This document shows, one piece after another, positions 12,135-24,189 of a stretch of DNA of 64,000 bases. The notes below the pieces were generated by a model. The model saw only the letters and a program-made list of their open reading frames with translations. It did not search any database and was not told where the DNA came from. Origin of the DNA: Rhytidiadelphus loreus (lineage: Eukaryota; Streptophyta; Bryopsida; Hypnales; Hylocomiaceae); assembly GCA_947034895.1 (NCBI GenBank), contig OX344764.1:24180001-24244000 (forward strand), given 5' to 3'. Positions within the stretch are counted from its first letter, which is position 1, and every line of letters begins with the position of its first letter. The translations under genes and the position numbers were made by a program.

Positions 12135-15100
12135 TTAGAGTAGTCCGAGTGACTTCAACTGTTGGACATGATCTTGAGAGAGAGGTGGTGGAACCCATTC
12201 TGGTCCAAGAATTTCACCGTCCAGGTCTTCCACAACATACTCCTGCAATTTCAGACATCACCATTTCAATTAAGTAAAAGTTAGAAAATATATCCGGTGA
12301 ATAATGTTATGAGGATAGGAAAAAAATAGAGAAAGGCAAAAGCTTTCAAACGAAAAGCCCAAAATTTTGTTTTACGAGCTCTTAGACCCCTGAATGCCAG
12401 CAGGACATATATGTCCAATCATTACATTTAACCACTGTTTTCAGCCAATAAGAAGTTTCTAAGAAGACATTGATTATCGCCAGACTCAAGAAAGAGATGA
12501 CAAGTTGTGGAAGTTATATATAATAAGCACATGTAAGTTCTATCCATAGACATTGAGTGGGATAAGAAAGAACTCCGCAACTGCAAAGACGCATCATCAC
12601 TTACTTTTGTTAACATCCGTTTTGCCAGAATGTGGTAATGTCGTTGCCATATCCTTTGAACTACCATAGTCGCCACAAGAACACTGTAGAAAAGCCCAAC
12701 CACTGCAAATACTGCCAAAGCCACAAGTGCCACGATCATGAGCACAGGAGCTGCTTCTCCAGCACCCGCTATGCAGGTGGTGCATTCTCCAAGCGAGCCC
12801 GCACATCCTTCACAACACGCGGCACAGTCCGTCCACATGCACAGGACCCCTGGAACACGACAATCCCCGCACACTCTGGAAGTAAAACAAAGAATTAGCA
12901 TGTAAATAAAATTCTCAAGGAATTTTCATTGCAAATATCTTATGCACAGTCAAATGCTACAAATCATTGTACCCCTTGAGAAAGTTAGAAAATCTACTTG
13001 TGGAACATTCAACGTCAAATGAATTGATTATGAAAGTATACAACCTTTGCAAGTAAATAGAGCATAGTTTCAATAAATTGCAAAGACAATAAGAGTTAAC
13101 AGTCATTTAAGGCTGGTCTAAGTTGGTGAAAATGTTTGCTATACTAATTACCTATTAAGACCAACGATTTCAACCATCGAGTTAAAAATGTTAATACAAC
13201 ATTTTGATGGCAATTCAAAATATTCTTGTATAAAAGAAATGATGCATAAAGTAAAATCTGCGTATTTTATAAGATAATTTGCGAAGTTGATTTTAAATGT
13301 TAAATGCCACATTAAAATCCCAAATTTTAATGGTAGTATCATAATCGTAGGAAAACTTAATTACCAAAACCAAAAATGAGCTTAAAAATGCTTTAAATGT
13401 ATACTTTTAAAATATTCTGTTAGGGTACAATGCCACGTGACATTATGTAGAGTTCCTACAATCCTTGCACTATTTAGACCACCACAAAAAGTATGAAAGC
13501 ATGCGAGGGAGGGCCACGGATGATACCCTTCACAGCAGCAAAGGCAAACTTCTCGACAGGGTTGAGCCAACTCATTCCGCAAACGTCGATCATAGCAAGT
13601 CATAAAACATCCAGATAAGCCCAAAAATACAAGAAAAGCGAGAACACCTGAAAATCATCACAACCAGCGTTAGTTAGATCCTGTGAGTTCAGAGGTCAAT
13701 AAATCATCTAACGTTCAGAGAACGACCTATTTGCAGCCAATTGAAAACATGGTTATAACGGTTGCAGTATGATACCATGTACCACATGAAAAATGAAAAC
13801 GCAACAAGGACCATACCACAGAGGTAGTAGAATGGGTAGTCGTTCACAAATCCCCAAATGTGCTCCAGCTTGTTTCCCATATGGTGATCAACAGTATACA
13901 CAGCGAATCCAAACAAAGAGATAGCCTACACAACAAAGTACAAGTGTAAATTGAAAGAGTAACATAGCAAATAAAACATGAACACTAAAGAATAATTAAA
14001 ATAAGGCAAGTTGTCGTTAAATGTCAATGGACAATCTCAAAATATACCTAAAATATTATTAATAACAAAAAATACTCAAAATATTACTAGTAACAAAACG
14101 AAAGTGCAAAAACCGAGATACTGTACCAGCTGAACCAACAAAAAGATGGACAATATGTCCCGGGTGACGAAGAAGCGGAACTTAAGTGTCCTCCACTTTC
14201 TGTCAGCTGGGGTGTGAACTCTGATGTGATATGGGGTCTTGCAAGTTGTGCAATGGCAGAACGCAAACCCTTCCTGGAATATAGAATCACAGAGTCAAAA
14301 TCAAATATGGAAAAGAAACCCTCCCTACCATATGAAATTTCAATCAGAAACCTCAGCTATCATTGCAGAGATTGAGTCCTTTAAACACAACATCCAAGCA
14401 CCCAAGCTTTTAAGATCAAGTAAGATTAATTTACATACCTAACACAATTTATTTCCAGCTGTTCAAGCGTACATGGCCAGTCCTCGCATTAGACAAAATC
14501 GAATACAAATAGACTCTAGAATTTAGTGGAAGAAAGAAAACAAGACAATTTAGGATGGAAAAAGGCACCTTGATCGAACGCCAATTGTCGAGGCATTCAC
14601 GGTGAACGTACTTCTGAGAACCTTTACACTTACATGGTGCGATGAAGTCTCTGCCTGGAACTAAAATCTCATCAGGATTCAAAGCTTTCTCAACAGATAC
14701 AAAGAACTTGCATTATCATTGTCATCAACCTACAACACCTACTAATAAATATTAGCAATCAGAAACAGCTGCATTGGAAACACCGCTATTATGTGTGATA
14801 GAGAATGATTATGGACTAGTTTGTAGGACTAGAGGGAGGAAACCCAATCCCGGCTTACAGGGTTTCCTCCTCCAAGACCAAACCTCTGAAGATCCCCGCA
14901 TATAAAGACCCCATCCCAGCTTCAAGGAATTCTTCAGAGACCAGCATATATCACAAACCCTACAAAGCGAAGCAAGTAGAGTATGTGATAAGGCCAGAAT
15001 AGCTGCTAAGGATCTAATTAAGAATTTACAAAAAGGAATCCCATACGGGTTTATCTCATTAACCTTCGTTTTTTACAAATACACTAGAATCCTCTATTCT

Positions 15101-15690
15101 TCAGATAAAATTTCATACCCTATGGTACCTATAGAATGCCAGGCCTGCGCAGCGGTTCTCCTATACTGCCCTCGACCGATGACTATGGCTTTCTATAAAC
15201 TAGAGAAACAACAAATGAAATTCTATTAGATCTTAGAAAATTCAGCAACAATGAAATTCTTGAAGGGCTAAGAATTTAAAGCAACATCAGACTGAAGGCA
15301 TTTCCAAAATTGAGGTTGCTTTGGTAATTACAAATACATTAAGATCCCCAATACTTCAGACTCGGCATCATAGCCAAGTCTACGCTGCGGATCCTCTACT
15401 GCTCCAGTCCCATGACTATGATTCTCTACAAAACAGAGAAACAACAAGTTTCTACCAGCTCTTCCGCCCTTCATAATAAAAATTCACCAGCTATGAAATT
15501 CTTTAAAAGGGTAAGGATATGAAGTACCATCAGTCTCGAGACATATCCGACACTGAGGTTGCTCCCCAGGTCCAGCCTCCAAGTCGACCTCATCTCTGTT
15601 CATCATCAGAGGCCGACGCTCGATCACGTCCATATTCCCCACAGTTTCGGAAGACGCACTTGGCGCTTCCATCGCGTCCTTCTTCTCCAT
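12135..15690 (-). CDS. RINGv (RING-CH) membrane E3 ubiquitin ligase
   Basis: Seven exons join in frame to 374 aa: 15528-15690, 14569-14684, 14127-14273, 13727-13925, 13527-13647, 12605-12875, 12135-12242. The N-terminal RING variant is complete. Its C4HC3 ligands are Cys47, Cys50, Cys72, Cys74, His82, Cys85, Cys101 and Cys104 (CRICLETD, APCKCKGSQKYVHREC, CHCTTC), with the spacing expected of RINGv. Four hydrophobic segments follow (around RDILSIFLLVQLAISLFGF, YYLCGMVLVAFSFFMWYMV, LAFLVFLGLSGC and VLMIVALVALAVFAVVGLFY), with a Cys-rich stretch before the last. The conserved end includes EYVVEDLD and ends SLGLL. Proteins of this type transfer ubiquitin to membrane proteins of the endomembrane system. 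The ATG at 15688-15690 is chosen because the longer frame starts with TTG. The exon 1-2 junction, in intron-like repeats, is the least certain. Confidence 0.92.
14831..14873. repeat. Short perfect hairpin in RINGv intron 1
   Basis: GGAGGAAACCC at 14835-14845 pairs with GGGTTTCCTCC at 14860-14870, giving an 11-bp stem and a 14-base loop inside the first intron. It may be the remnant of a small inverted-repeat element. Confidence 0.6.
15120..15515. repeat. Tandem duplication inside RINGv intron 1
   Basis: The block at about 15120-15280 (gatgactatggctttctata, then agagaaacaacaa, then caatgaaattcttgaagggc) recurs at about 15360-15515 (ccatgactatgattctctac, agagaaacaacaa, ctatgaaattctttaaaagg). 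The offset is roughly 240 bp. The right copy reaches the exon 1 donor, so part of the splice-site context is duplicated. Confidence 0.55.
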
Positions 15691-16060
15691 TTGCAATCCT
15701 CCTCAACTACCAAAAAAAAAATCCCAAATTTCTTCCAAGGTTCGCCAATTGCGCCAATTGCGTGGAGATATCCAATTCCGAATCCTACAATTCCACACTC
15801 TTCGTTGCGAGATCGGTACTCATCTCCAGAAATCGTGATCCTCCAACAATAGGGTTTCGAATTAGGGTTCCGAAGTTCGTGACGAAAATTTTACTTCAGA
15901 ATTCGAAGCGTGTATCAATGAACTCTGAAAAACGAGTACTCCGCAAAACCTAAGTTTCTAACAAAGGTCGCCATCTTCCTCGATGACGATAACGAGACTT
16001 GAATTTCTTGAGGCGCAAGCTGGTCTCAAAATTGTCAAAAGTTTGCGCCAAACAAGGGTT
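15691..16060 (-). promoter_or_regulatory. 5' leader and promoter of the RINGv gene
   Basis: This AT-moderate stretch directly upstream of the RINGv ATG carries TAGGGTTTCGAATTAGGGTT at about 15850, which contains telo-box-like AGGGTT elements. Open frames on the plus strand here (15519-15953) overlap exon 1 in antisense and show no similarity to a known protein. Confidence 0.35.
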
Positions 16061-16249
16061 TACGGTAACTTCCGACTAAAAGTCGTTCGATAAAGTATTA
16101 GGAGCCTTTTATTACCGTACCCCGGTAACTTACCAGCTTCGGCTGAAAAATGTTTTGAGGAAATTGGGAGTTTATTTTTTGGGGGGGGGGGCCGCCGGCC
16201 GTGGGGTCTCACTCTCAGATAGGCCAAAGTAGGCCAATACTTTAAAGCG

Positions 16250-17465
16250 ATGAACAGTAGTGCAGACCAAGTCCTGGATGGTTTATTTACAAGCACAGTA
16301 ATAAGCTCTAACAAGCTCAGTAATTAAACTCACTTGCTTGTAACTGAGATTTAAACCACAGATGTGATCCACATCTTCCATTTGCAAAATTTCGTATACA
16401 CACTCATGCACAATCTCCACTTTGCACCTCATGTTTCAACCATCAGATTCCTTTGCATGAGATTTTGATCAAGATTCCTTCAATTCACATGAGATTCTTT
16501 CATATGCACTCATTTAACCCTAAAGTTTTTTGACTATGTTTTCACCGAAACTACTCCAAAACTGCCATTTCTAGTACAAGTACCAAATTTAGAAGAAAAA
16601 AAATATTTTTGGACATGTGTAACCATAGGATCTTATACTATGTTTGTTTGAGAAGATGTCGAAAAAATTTCAGAAATTTCCACAATGTAGATTGCAAGAT
16701 ATCAATATTTGAAGTGACAAAAATATTTTTTTTAGCCCTACTAAAAACATGGCTGCACTTCACAAGGTCACATTTGTATGAAAAAATGTCCAAAATGGTG
16801 GTTCTTCTTTGGATTCATTCTTCAAAGCAAGTTGTCTACATGCTTGAAAATTTTAGGTCATTTGAAATTGTATAACATATAGGAAAAAAATAATAAGTAG
16901 AGTAGAGAATGATTCAAAATACTAAATTGTTAACAATTTACTTATGGAATTGAAAAATTCCAATCCCAATGGTTGTAATGTTGTAATAAACAATCTACAC
17001 CTAATGTTTTAATTTTCTTCAAAAAACATTGAAAATTTAGTTAAATAAAGGACTTAAAAGTTTATCTTAGAGTACAAATTCCATAACTACCTACAAACTA
17101 CCTGCAAACTAAAACTCCTAATAATTTTCATCTCATTAAACAAAATGGAATGATTCAAATCTTTTCACGTACATATAAATCTAGAAAAACAATTTCAATT
17201 TTTTATTTCTTAAAACAATGATTTTTGAAGAAGTTTTTTTGCTACCTGGATTGCCCGCCAATTGCTAAAAAATATATATTAGACAATAATATTTTAACTA
17301 TGTAGTCAAAAGTTATGAGAATTTTTGGGCCTTAAAGTTACTCCTCGGGCATATGTTGTGTGAAAATTTCAAAGAAAAAAAATATAAACTCCATTTGTAG
17401 TGAGCTCCCCCAAATCGCTATGTTGTTAAAAAAACGTAGTTTAGGGCTTTAGGAATTAATATATA
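16250..17465. other. AT-rich intergenic DNA, no gene seen
   Basis: No coding similarity is visible. The longest open frame (88 codons near 16609-16875) is AT-rich, low-complexity and without motifs. Confidence 0.5.
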
Positions 17466-18037
17466 TAGAATTATCATACATGTAAAACTATAATGATTTA
17501 GAGAATTTAGTTGTCATATTGATGCTTTTTACAAAGCATTGGTTTTCATTTCTATATATTCCTATTTGAACACATGTTTTCTGTTTTGTAAAAATAAAAT
17601 GACAACTTTTATTGCAATCATTTTATATTTCCTTCACTTCACTATATGATTTCATTTATTTTCACTTCATTTTAGATAATTTCATTTACTACATCAAGTA
17701 TTAATGTATTGTTATTTATTTATTTACTTTAATAATGCTAAATAATTTAATATTTTATTTTAATTTTTAAATATCCTAATTTAAAAATAATAATAATAAT
17801 AATAATAAAAGAAAATTTACCATTAAATTGAAATATATACAATGCATTGAACATTATTTTAGAATACTTAATTTTTTTATTTTAAAATCATGTTAAAGAT
17901 TTATTTAATTATTTAGACAATATTCAATTCATTTATGAATTGAATTTAAAACTTTTCTTCTTTTTAAATACAATTATTTTTTGTTATTATCTTTTTTTAA
18001 TTTAAAGAACAATATAATTTTTTAAAGTTTGACTTAT

Positions 18038-18427
18038 AAGGGAGAAATCCCATTCCTGACCACTTAAGCAATCCCACATATCTGCATGTCGGGTTTCGTT
18101 AGTGAGGAAATTTCCAGTGTGCAAAAGGTTTCCATAATTTTTCAGATTTTTATTCATCAAAAAATAATTATTATGAATTTTTGAGTGGAAGATTCCATCC
18201 CTCGCACTATGGTCATATAGACCTTCCTATTTTCGACCAAAGGTTGGTTGCAAAATTCACAAGGGTTGGTTGCAATATTGGGAGTCTTGTAGAACAATCA
18301 TAATGTGCCACAACTGCATGGGGAACTGTGCTGTAATTAATCATTGTTCATCTCCTCATGTGTGGAAAGATAACGGTCTACATTGCGAGAATGGGGGGGG
18401 AGTGATTTGGAATGGAATTTCTCCCTT
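18038..18427. mobile_element. Nested ~390-bp MITE in the left foldback arm
   Basis: The left terminus AAGGGAGAAATCCCATTCC (18038-18056) is the reverse complement, with one mismatch, of the right terminus GGAATGGAATTTCTCCCTT (18409-18427). The block interrupts the left arm of the surrounding foldback and has no counterpart in the right arm, so it inserted after the foldback formed. A target duplication is not clear (TTATAA on the left, AAACAA on the right). Confidence 0.65.
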
Positions 18428-19066
18428 AAACAACTTGTGTGGCATTTTGCACTTGTCTAAGTGTTTTATGTGATTAACCTTGTATTCTTTTAATTTTTAA
18501 TTTTTAGAATAATTTATTGGTAATTAAATTAAATTTATAGAAACAAAATTCAATTGGAACCCCTTAACTTTTACACTTAAAAACCAAAAGTGTAAAACAA
18601 CTTTGGTGTATTTCTACTCATTGAAAGCTTTTTGGTGATGTCAAGAATGACATTGGAAACTCCTATATCCTATTTTTCATGATTTAATTCAATTTATAGT
18701 CTTAAAAATTGCTCACAAATCCATCATACATCGAAAAGTAATGATACAAATTTAGAACAAATCAAGCTCTCCAATGGTATAAAGAGAATGATCGATGAGC
18801 ACACAACTAGGGATATCTCAATGTTACATACAAAACAAACTAGAACAAATGTTACCATTGTATTTTTATTTTTACTTTTATTCAACTTTTACTTTGCACA
18901 CATAAATAAATGAAGGGTGCAAAGCCTCTACACTCTTTATTGATAATGAATCAAGAGGTCAAACTCTCTTCTTTAAAGTATTGATGTTAAAGTTTTGTTT
19001 TTAATTGATTTAAAAGCTCAATTCTTTTCTCTTTTTTTTCTTTTTTTTTCTTTTTTTTCTTTTTTT

Positions 19067-19221
19067 CTCTCCCCCTCCTTTTTCCTTTTTACCCTCCCCC
19101 TCCCCCTCTTTTTGCCTTTTTATCTTAGAGTAGGTCCCGGCGGCCCGCCGGGACCTACTCTAAGATAAAAAGGCAAAAAGAGGGGGAGGGGGAGGGTAAA
19201 AAGGAAAAAGGAGGGGGAGAG
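19067..19221. repeat. Perfect 155-bp palindrome, centre of the foldback
   Basis: The 77-nt arms are perfectly complementary around a single central base (C at 19144). The core is GC-rich (AGGTCCCGGCGG facing CCGCCGGGACCT). Outward, the left arm is a pyrimidine tract of C5 and T-rich runs, and the right arm is its purine complement. Mixed T8C-type repeats extend the left arm. Such a sequence can extrude a cruciform and is prone to slippage. Confidence 0.9.
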
Positions 19222-20454
19222 GGGAAAAAAAGAAAAAGAAGAGGAAGAAATTCATCTATTAGGTTAGGTTGTTTGTTTTGTTTTGTTTTGTTTGTTACAT
19301 TGAGATCTCTTCGACTATGCGTCCCCTAGTGGTATGCTTGATTTCATCTTAAAGCCCTTGGCTAGGAATGGTGCCCGAGCTTTGTTTCGTGGCGTTTCGA
19401 CCTTCAGTGTGAAAATTATTGAATTTCAAAGTTTTTCTATGAATTAGAAAATTAGAAATTTTATTTTAAATTACATTTTGATTGTGGCAATGGCACACAA
19501 CACACTAACATTAGTATCTTTTAAACAAGAGAGTTTGATCCCTTGATTCATTATCAATCAAGAGTGTAGAGGCTTTGCACTCCATTATTTACTTATGTAT
19601 GCAAATTAAAGGTTGAACAAAAGTAAAAAGTAAAAAAATAAAATAAAAAATTGTTTTATTTTATTTTGTACGTAACATTGAGATACCTCTAACTGTGTGC
19701 TCACCTCAAGGCGCTCAAGTCATTTTCTTTATACCATTAGAGAGTTTGACTTGACAAGGGTTGTACTAAAGTAGTATCAAATGTTGCCTTTGGACAAATG
19801 ATCAATTCATGAACAATTTTTAAGACCATAAATTAAATTATGGAAGATGGAATATAGAAATTTTTGTTGCCATTCTTGGCATTGCCAAAATGCTCTTAAT
19901 GAGTAGAAATGCACCAAAGTTGTTTTGCACTTTGGATTCTTAATTGTAAAAGTTATGGTTTTTCAATTGAAATTTTTTTGTTTCTATAAATTAAATTAAA
20001 TTATAGATAAATTATTCTTAAAACTAATAATTAAAAGAGTGCATAGGTAAATCATGGAAAACACTTGGATAAACACACATTAATTAAAAATACCAAAATT
20101 TGATATTCTAAAACAATGTTCAATGCACTATATATGTTTGAATTTAATGATAACTGTTTTTATTTTATTATTATTTAAAAAATTTAGTGTATTTTCAAAT
20201 TAAAAACAAATATTAAATCATTTAGCATTATTGAAAAAAATCAATAATGATAAATTGATTATAAATTCTATATAAGTGAATGAAATAAAAATAAACAAAA
20301 TCATATACTAAAGTGAAGGAAATATAAAATGATTGCAATAAAAGTTGTCAGTTTATTTCTTTCAAAAGAAAACATGTATTCAAATAAGAACATACATAAA
20401 TGAATACCAATGCTTCATAAAAAGCATTATAGTTTTATATATGTGATAAATCTA

Positions 20455-22085
20455 CACTGTTTGGTTTTAAATGTTTTTGTTCATTTTGATGATGCAAAAA
20501 ATATGAAAACAACATAATATCTTTTTCAAAATATGGAGTGCCTTTTGCTAGAAATGGTACAATTGCCAAGTCAATGTCTTTAAGATTTGGAAGTTGACTT
20601 CAAATGGAGGCTTATACATAGATTTTAATCATAGTGCTTGTAAAGAATTTGAATACCTAATGTCAAATAGAATATTGTTCATGGTCTCTAGTAACTTCAT
20701 TACCATAAATTGTGGTCCGAGTCATTAGACCCCAAACAAAATCATTTCTTTGAGGGTTGAATATCCTTCATTAACTTGATTTAAGATTTTTGAGATTTCA
20801 TTTCAAAAGATTTGGAATATTTCATAACTTTTAGCCTTGCTTTTAGCAAGGTCCTTCTAGCTTTACCTTTTACCAAATCTTTTGTGACTTTTACCAGTAA
20901 GATCCTCCCAACTTAGTAATTTAGCAAAAGGATTGGTGGCACTAAGCTTAATGGTCTCTCTTTAAGGGAGGAAAAGGCTTCTAAACTTAGTAAGCTTACG
21001 TATTCCGTGGATTTTTAGCATTTATAAAGCAATCACCTTGTTAACCCCTAAATGCCCGAGGCACCAAAATGCGGTGTTTGCAGAACTTTGAAGTTAAATA
21101 AAAGTTAACCAAGTTGGTATTTTTAGTATTTTATATTTTTGGATTTTTTTTTAAGTCTAGTTTTAGCATCAAAAATTCAATCTTGAAAATAAATGATAGT
21201 GATTTTCTATTTAAGATTTTGTGCAAGGATACCCATTGCAATCTGGACTTCCCATAGAGTTGAGAGCTCTTGGAAATGAGCCTCAAATACACTAGATCTT
21301 GGAGAAAAAATCACATTCAAGATTCATTTAAGAAAATTATAGAGTAGATTTCAAAAAGCCATAAATCGATTGGAGTTATACATGTTAGGCCCTTTAAACT
21401 CATATGTTTTGGGTCACCAACTTTTTAGATTTGACTTGTGAAAAGAGGATTGAAAGACTTAACATCACTTTTGTAGTTTTAACACCCTCGTGGTCAAACA
21501 TTATAATCTTTCACTCTATAAGTGATATTGTTGTATTTTCTTTTCCTGTGAGATCTTTAACATATCTAGTTTGAATTTGTATGGTTGCAATTAAAAAAAA
21601 TTGATACAACTTATCAAAATGTTGGCATTTAGTTTAATTTAGAGCAAATTCCGAGAAGCTCAAAACATGCCTTGGACATTTAGGGGTTAAGTATATCACC
21701 TTGTTAAGTATTTTTCTAATAATTTTTTTCATTGGGATTATTTAGGATTCAAATTATTCTTATTGATATTTTCTACACATTCAATTATGCCATGTAATAA
21801 ATTTCTGAAAATTGCATGCCAAATTTAATTATTTTTTGAATTACTTTTTATTGAATCCAACCCAAGCATAGAGTATGCACTCTCACTTTTCCAATCATCT
21901 CAGTGACCCATCCATTCCAACATTTCGCCACAAATCAAGCTAATATCAACCAAACCAAACATAATGGCATTAAGGACTCAGTAACTTACTCAGCAACTTG
22001 AAAGACATCGTGAGTCCCTAGTGCTAACAGACTACATCACTGCTAACGGACTGAGCTTAGATGAAGTCTTCATCCTCATATTTCA
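20455..22085. other. AT-rich intergenic DNA, no gene seen
   Basis: No open frame with recognisable similarity is present. The sequence is unique within the window as far as I can see, apart from its position inside the 47-bp inverted pair. Confidence 0.45.
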
Positions 22086-22603
22086 TTCCTTTAAAGTATT
22101 GGCCTACTTTGACCTATCTGAGAGTGAGACCCCACGGGGGGGGGGATCTTGTGAAATATTCCTAGTTTAAGATCTGTTTATTTTGAAATTTAAGAATCTT
22201 GTGAAATATTCCTAGTTTAAGATATGTTGAACCTTATTTTCATGAGAAATTAAATGTTTAGCAAAGAAGTGCCAAAGTTGCAATCAAGATACAATACTAT
22301 AGAAGACTCCTATTATTAGTCCTTCAAAATCCAAATCATTCTTTCGAATAAAAATTTGTATATATAATACAATAGCTAATTTTTAGAATACAAATTATGC
22401 ACTTAATTCCTAGAGGACCAAGTGTTTATTCAACTTGAGTAGCGTCATACGACATTAATTTTTCATAGATGTTCTCAAATTTTTTTGACAAAAGATGGGC
22501 CAATCTAGTGTGCTTGTGCCAATACTACAACCAAAATAAAAATAAAAATAAATTTTTTTAACTTTTTAATTTAAAAACAGCACATTGCTAAACTACATGG
22601 GTA

Positions 22604-22800
22604 CGTCCCCCAAGGTAGAGGTATAATTCCTCCCAAGATACTTTGGGGGAGAATTGAATTATAATACTCAAGATTTGATTGGATGAGTTTAAAATCAGAT
22701 TCCCTAGTTGTCAGATTTCAAATTATCATTGGCTTGGGAGGCTCCTGATTAGGAGGGAGCAAAAGGGAACTTCTCAGCAAAGGTGAACAATATTATGAAT
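22604..22800. repeat. Dispersed repeat copy, inverted relative to 36.38-36.60 kb
   Basis: The phrase agaggtataattcctcccaa and the flank gcaaaggtgaacaat recur in reverse complement at 36483-36550 and 36380-36394. They are two copies of one repeat family in opposite orientations on either side of the RPOT gene. Confidence 0.55.
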
Positions 22801-22839
22801 AACTCCAAAATTCTTAATTTTTACACAAAAAGCTTTGTT

Positions 22840-23500
22840 GAGGTATGAGAGGTTGCATTCTTGATTTGAGTAGAAAGCGTGGAAGAGTGTAAAGACTTTG
22901 TTTTGAGGAGTTTAGACATGCAATGTGAAAATTATGTTTTTTTCAAAATTAAAAATAATTTAATTCAATTTTCTAATTCATAAAAAAATTGAAATTAAAA
23001 AGCTTTCACACCGTAGGTCCAAATGTCATGAAACAAAGTCCGTGTATCTTTTTTTGGTTAGAGCTTTCCAACAGTTTTAAGAACACCATCATGAACTCAT
23101 AGTTTCTTAGATCTCAATATATCAAGCAAAACAACTGACAAACAACCTAATTTAAGGTATAGACTAGTGTGTCATGTGTTGTTGCCATAGCGAAAATAAA
23201 AGTAGAAATAATTTTTTAATTTTTTAATCTATAAAAACTTTAAAATTCAATATTTTTTATGTATGAAGGGAGTGCACAGGCTTTGTTTTGTTGTGGTATA
23301 AGAAGTTGCATTCTTGATATGAATAGAAAGTTTTATGCACAAAGGAGTGCAAGGTTTTTGTTTCATGGCTTTTGCACTATAGGTCCAAATACCATGAAAC
23401 AAAGTCTATGCACCCCTCCTTACAAAGAGCTTAGTCATACCAAAGCCCTTTGGTACCAAGAACGTTGTCGGACACCTCATGGTTTCTCATCTAAGCATAT
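22840..23500. repeat. Direct repeat pair (~0.25 kb units)
   Basis: The unit at about 22840-23060 (gttgcattcttgatttgagt, then taggtccaaatgtcatgaaa, then caaagtc) recurs at about 23285-23420 (gttgcattcttgatatgaat, taggtccaaataccatgaaa, caaagtc). A related inverted fragment lies at 19250-19440 next to the foldback. This looks like part of a dispersed AT-rich repeat family. Confidence 0.5.
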
Positions 23501-23522
23501 CAAGCAAACAAAACAAACAAAA

Positions 23523-23654
23523 CACTAATAGAAAATCTGAAATTTCTGTCATTTTGGACGCTTTGTTTTGTCCCAAATTAGATTTTGTCCAAAATCTAAT
23601 TTGGGACAAAACAAAGCGTCCAAAATGACAGAAATTTCAGATTTTCTACTAGTG
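23523..23654. mobile_element. 132-bp CACTA-type hairpin MITE
   Basis: The element starts CACTAATAGAAAATC and ends GATTTTCTACTAGTG. The 64-nt arms are complementary apart from one position and enclose a four-base loop (GTCC at 23587-23590). It is flanked by AAA on both sides, matching the 3-bp target duplication of CACTA elements. The terminus resembles the CACTA-type end at 39095, and both carry a subterminal TCATTTTGGA and a nearby TTGTTTTG. A transcript across it would fold into a near-perfect 64-bp double strand. Confidence 0.85.
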
Positions 23655-23659
23655 AAACT

Positions 23660-24185
23660 ATTAACCTAATTTAATTTATAGATGGCCAAATGCAAAAATT
23701 GTGAATTGCATGTTCAACTTTTGGAGATGTATTCATGTACATGAGATTTGTTTTTAAAATTTGGCTTAAAGCTTGGGTTCAATATGACTATGTTTGTGCA
23801 AGGTTTTTTTTTTTTTTTATCACATGCTAGGTTGTTCAAGGGAACTCTTAGTGCCTATGGGATCTCCTAACTACGTAGCCAATGATCAAGGAAAACCAAA
23901 ATTTGTATTCTATCTCTTTCATTCAACTTTCAATCATAGCACTGGGTTATTATTTTATCACCTGGCTTGAGATCCATGTACCTTGTGGCACCGATGGGAG
24001 CCAAATGCTACATTTAGAGTGTCAATGGCCTAATTTTACTTTGGAAAGTGTGATTTACTAAGACCTCTATAATTTCTCACTTTCACTTTGCTTTTGAAAT
24101 GGTTGTCCATTGTGTAAATTTGAGTTTTCTTGTATCTTCTCAGAATTCTTTTGGATGCACATTCAATAATACAAATTTCAAGTTT
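23660..24185. other. Intergenic DNA upstream of RPOT, no gene seen
   Basis: No coding or RNA feature is recognised. A poly-T run of about 15 bases lies near 23805-23819. Confidence 0.45.
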
Positions 24186-24189
24186 TCAT

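Larger units (their letters stand above)
17470..20450. mobile_element. Foldback (long inverted-repeat) element
   Basis: A long imperfect inverted repeat is centred at 19144. Outer arm sequence on the left, such as acaacttttattgcaatcat at about 17600, returns in reverse complement on the right near 20340. The phrase tgtaaaacaactttggtgta at about 18590 returns near 19915, and ctttgcacacataaataaat at about 18895 returns near 19590. The outer arms are clearly diverged, with many substitutions and small gaps, while the innermost 155 bp is a perfect palindrome. No coding region is seen inside. The family is probably a non-autonomous foldback transposon; exact ends and target duplication were not resolved. 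Confidence 0.8.
16201..22135. repeat. 47-bp inverted repeat pair bounding a 5.9-kb transposon-rich block
   Basis: The 47 bp at 16201-16247 (starting GTGGGGTCTCACTCTCAGAT and ending ACTTTAAAG) match the reverse complement of 22089-22135 at 46 of 47 positions. Each copy is flanked on its outer side by a homopolymer run on the plus strand: 11 G before the left copy, with a GC-rich CCGCCGGCC between, and 10 G after the right copy. They may be the ends of one composite element or two independent insertions. I found no clear target duplication. Confidence 0.6.

Noticed and set aside
15519..15953. 144-codon plus-strand open frame
   Set aside because: It overlaps RINGv exon 1 and leader in antisense, with no similarity and proline/serine-rich chance composition.
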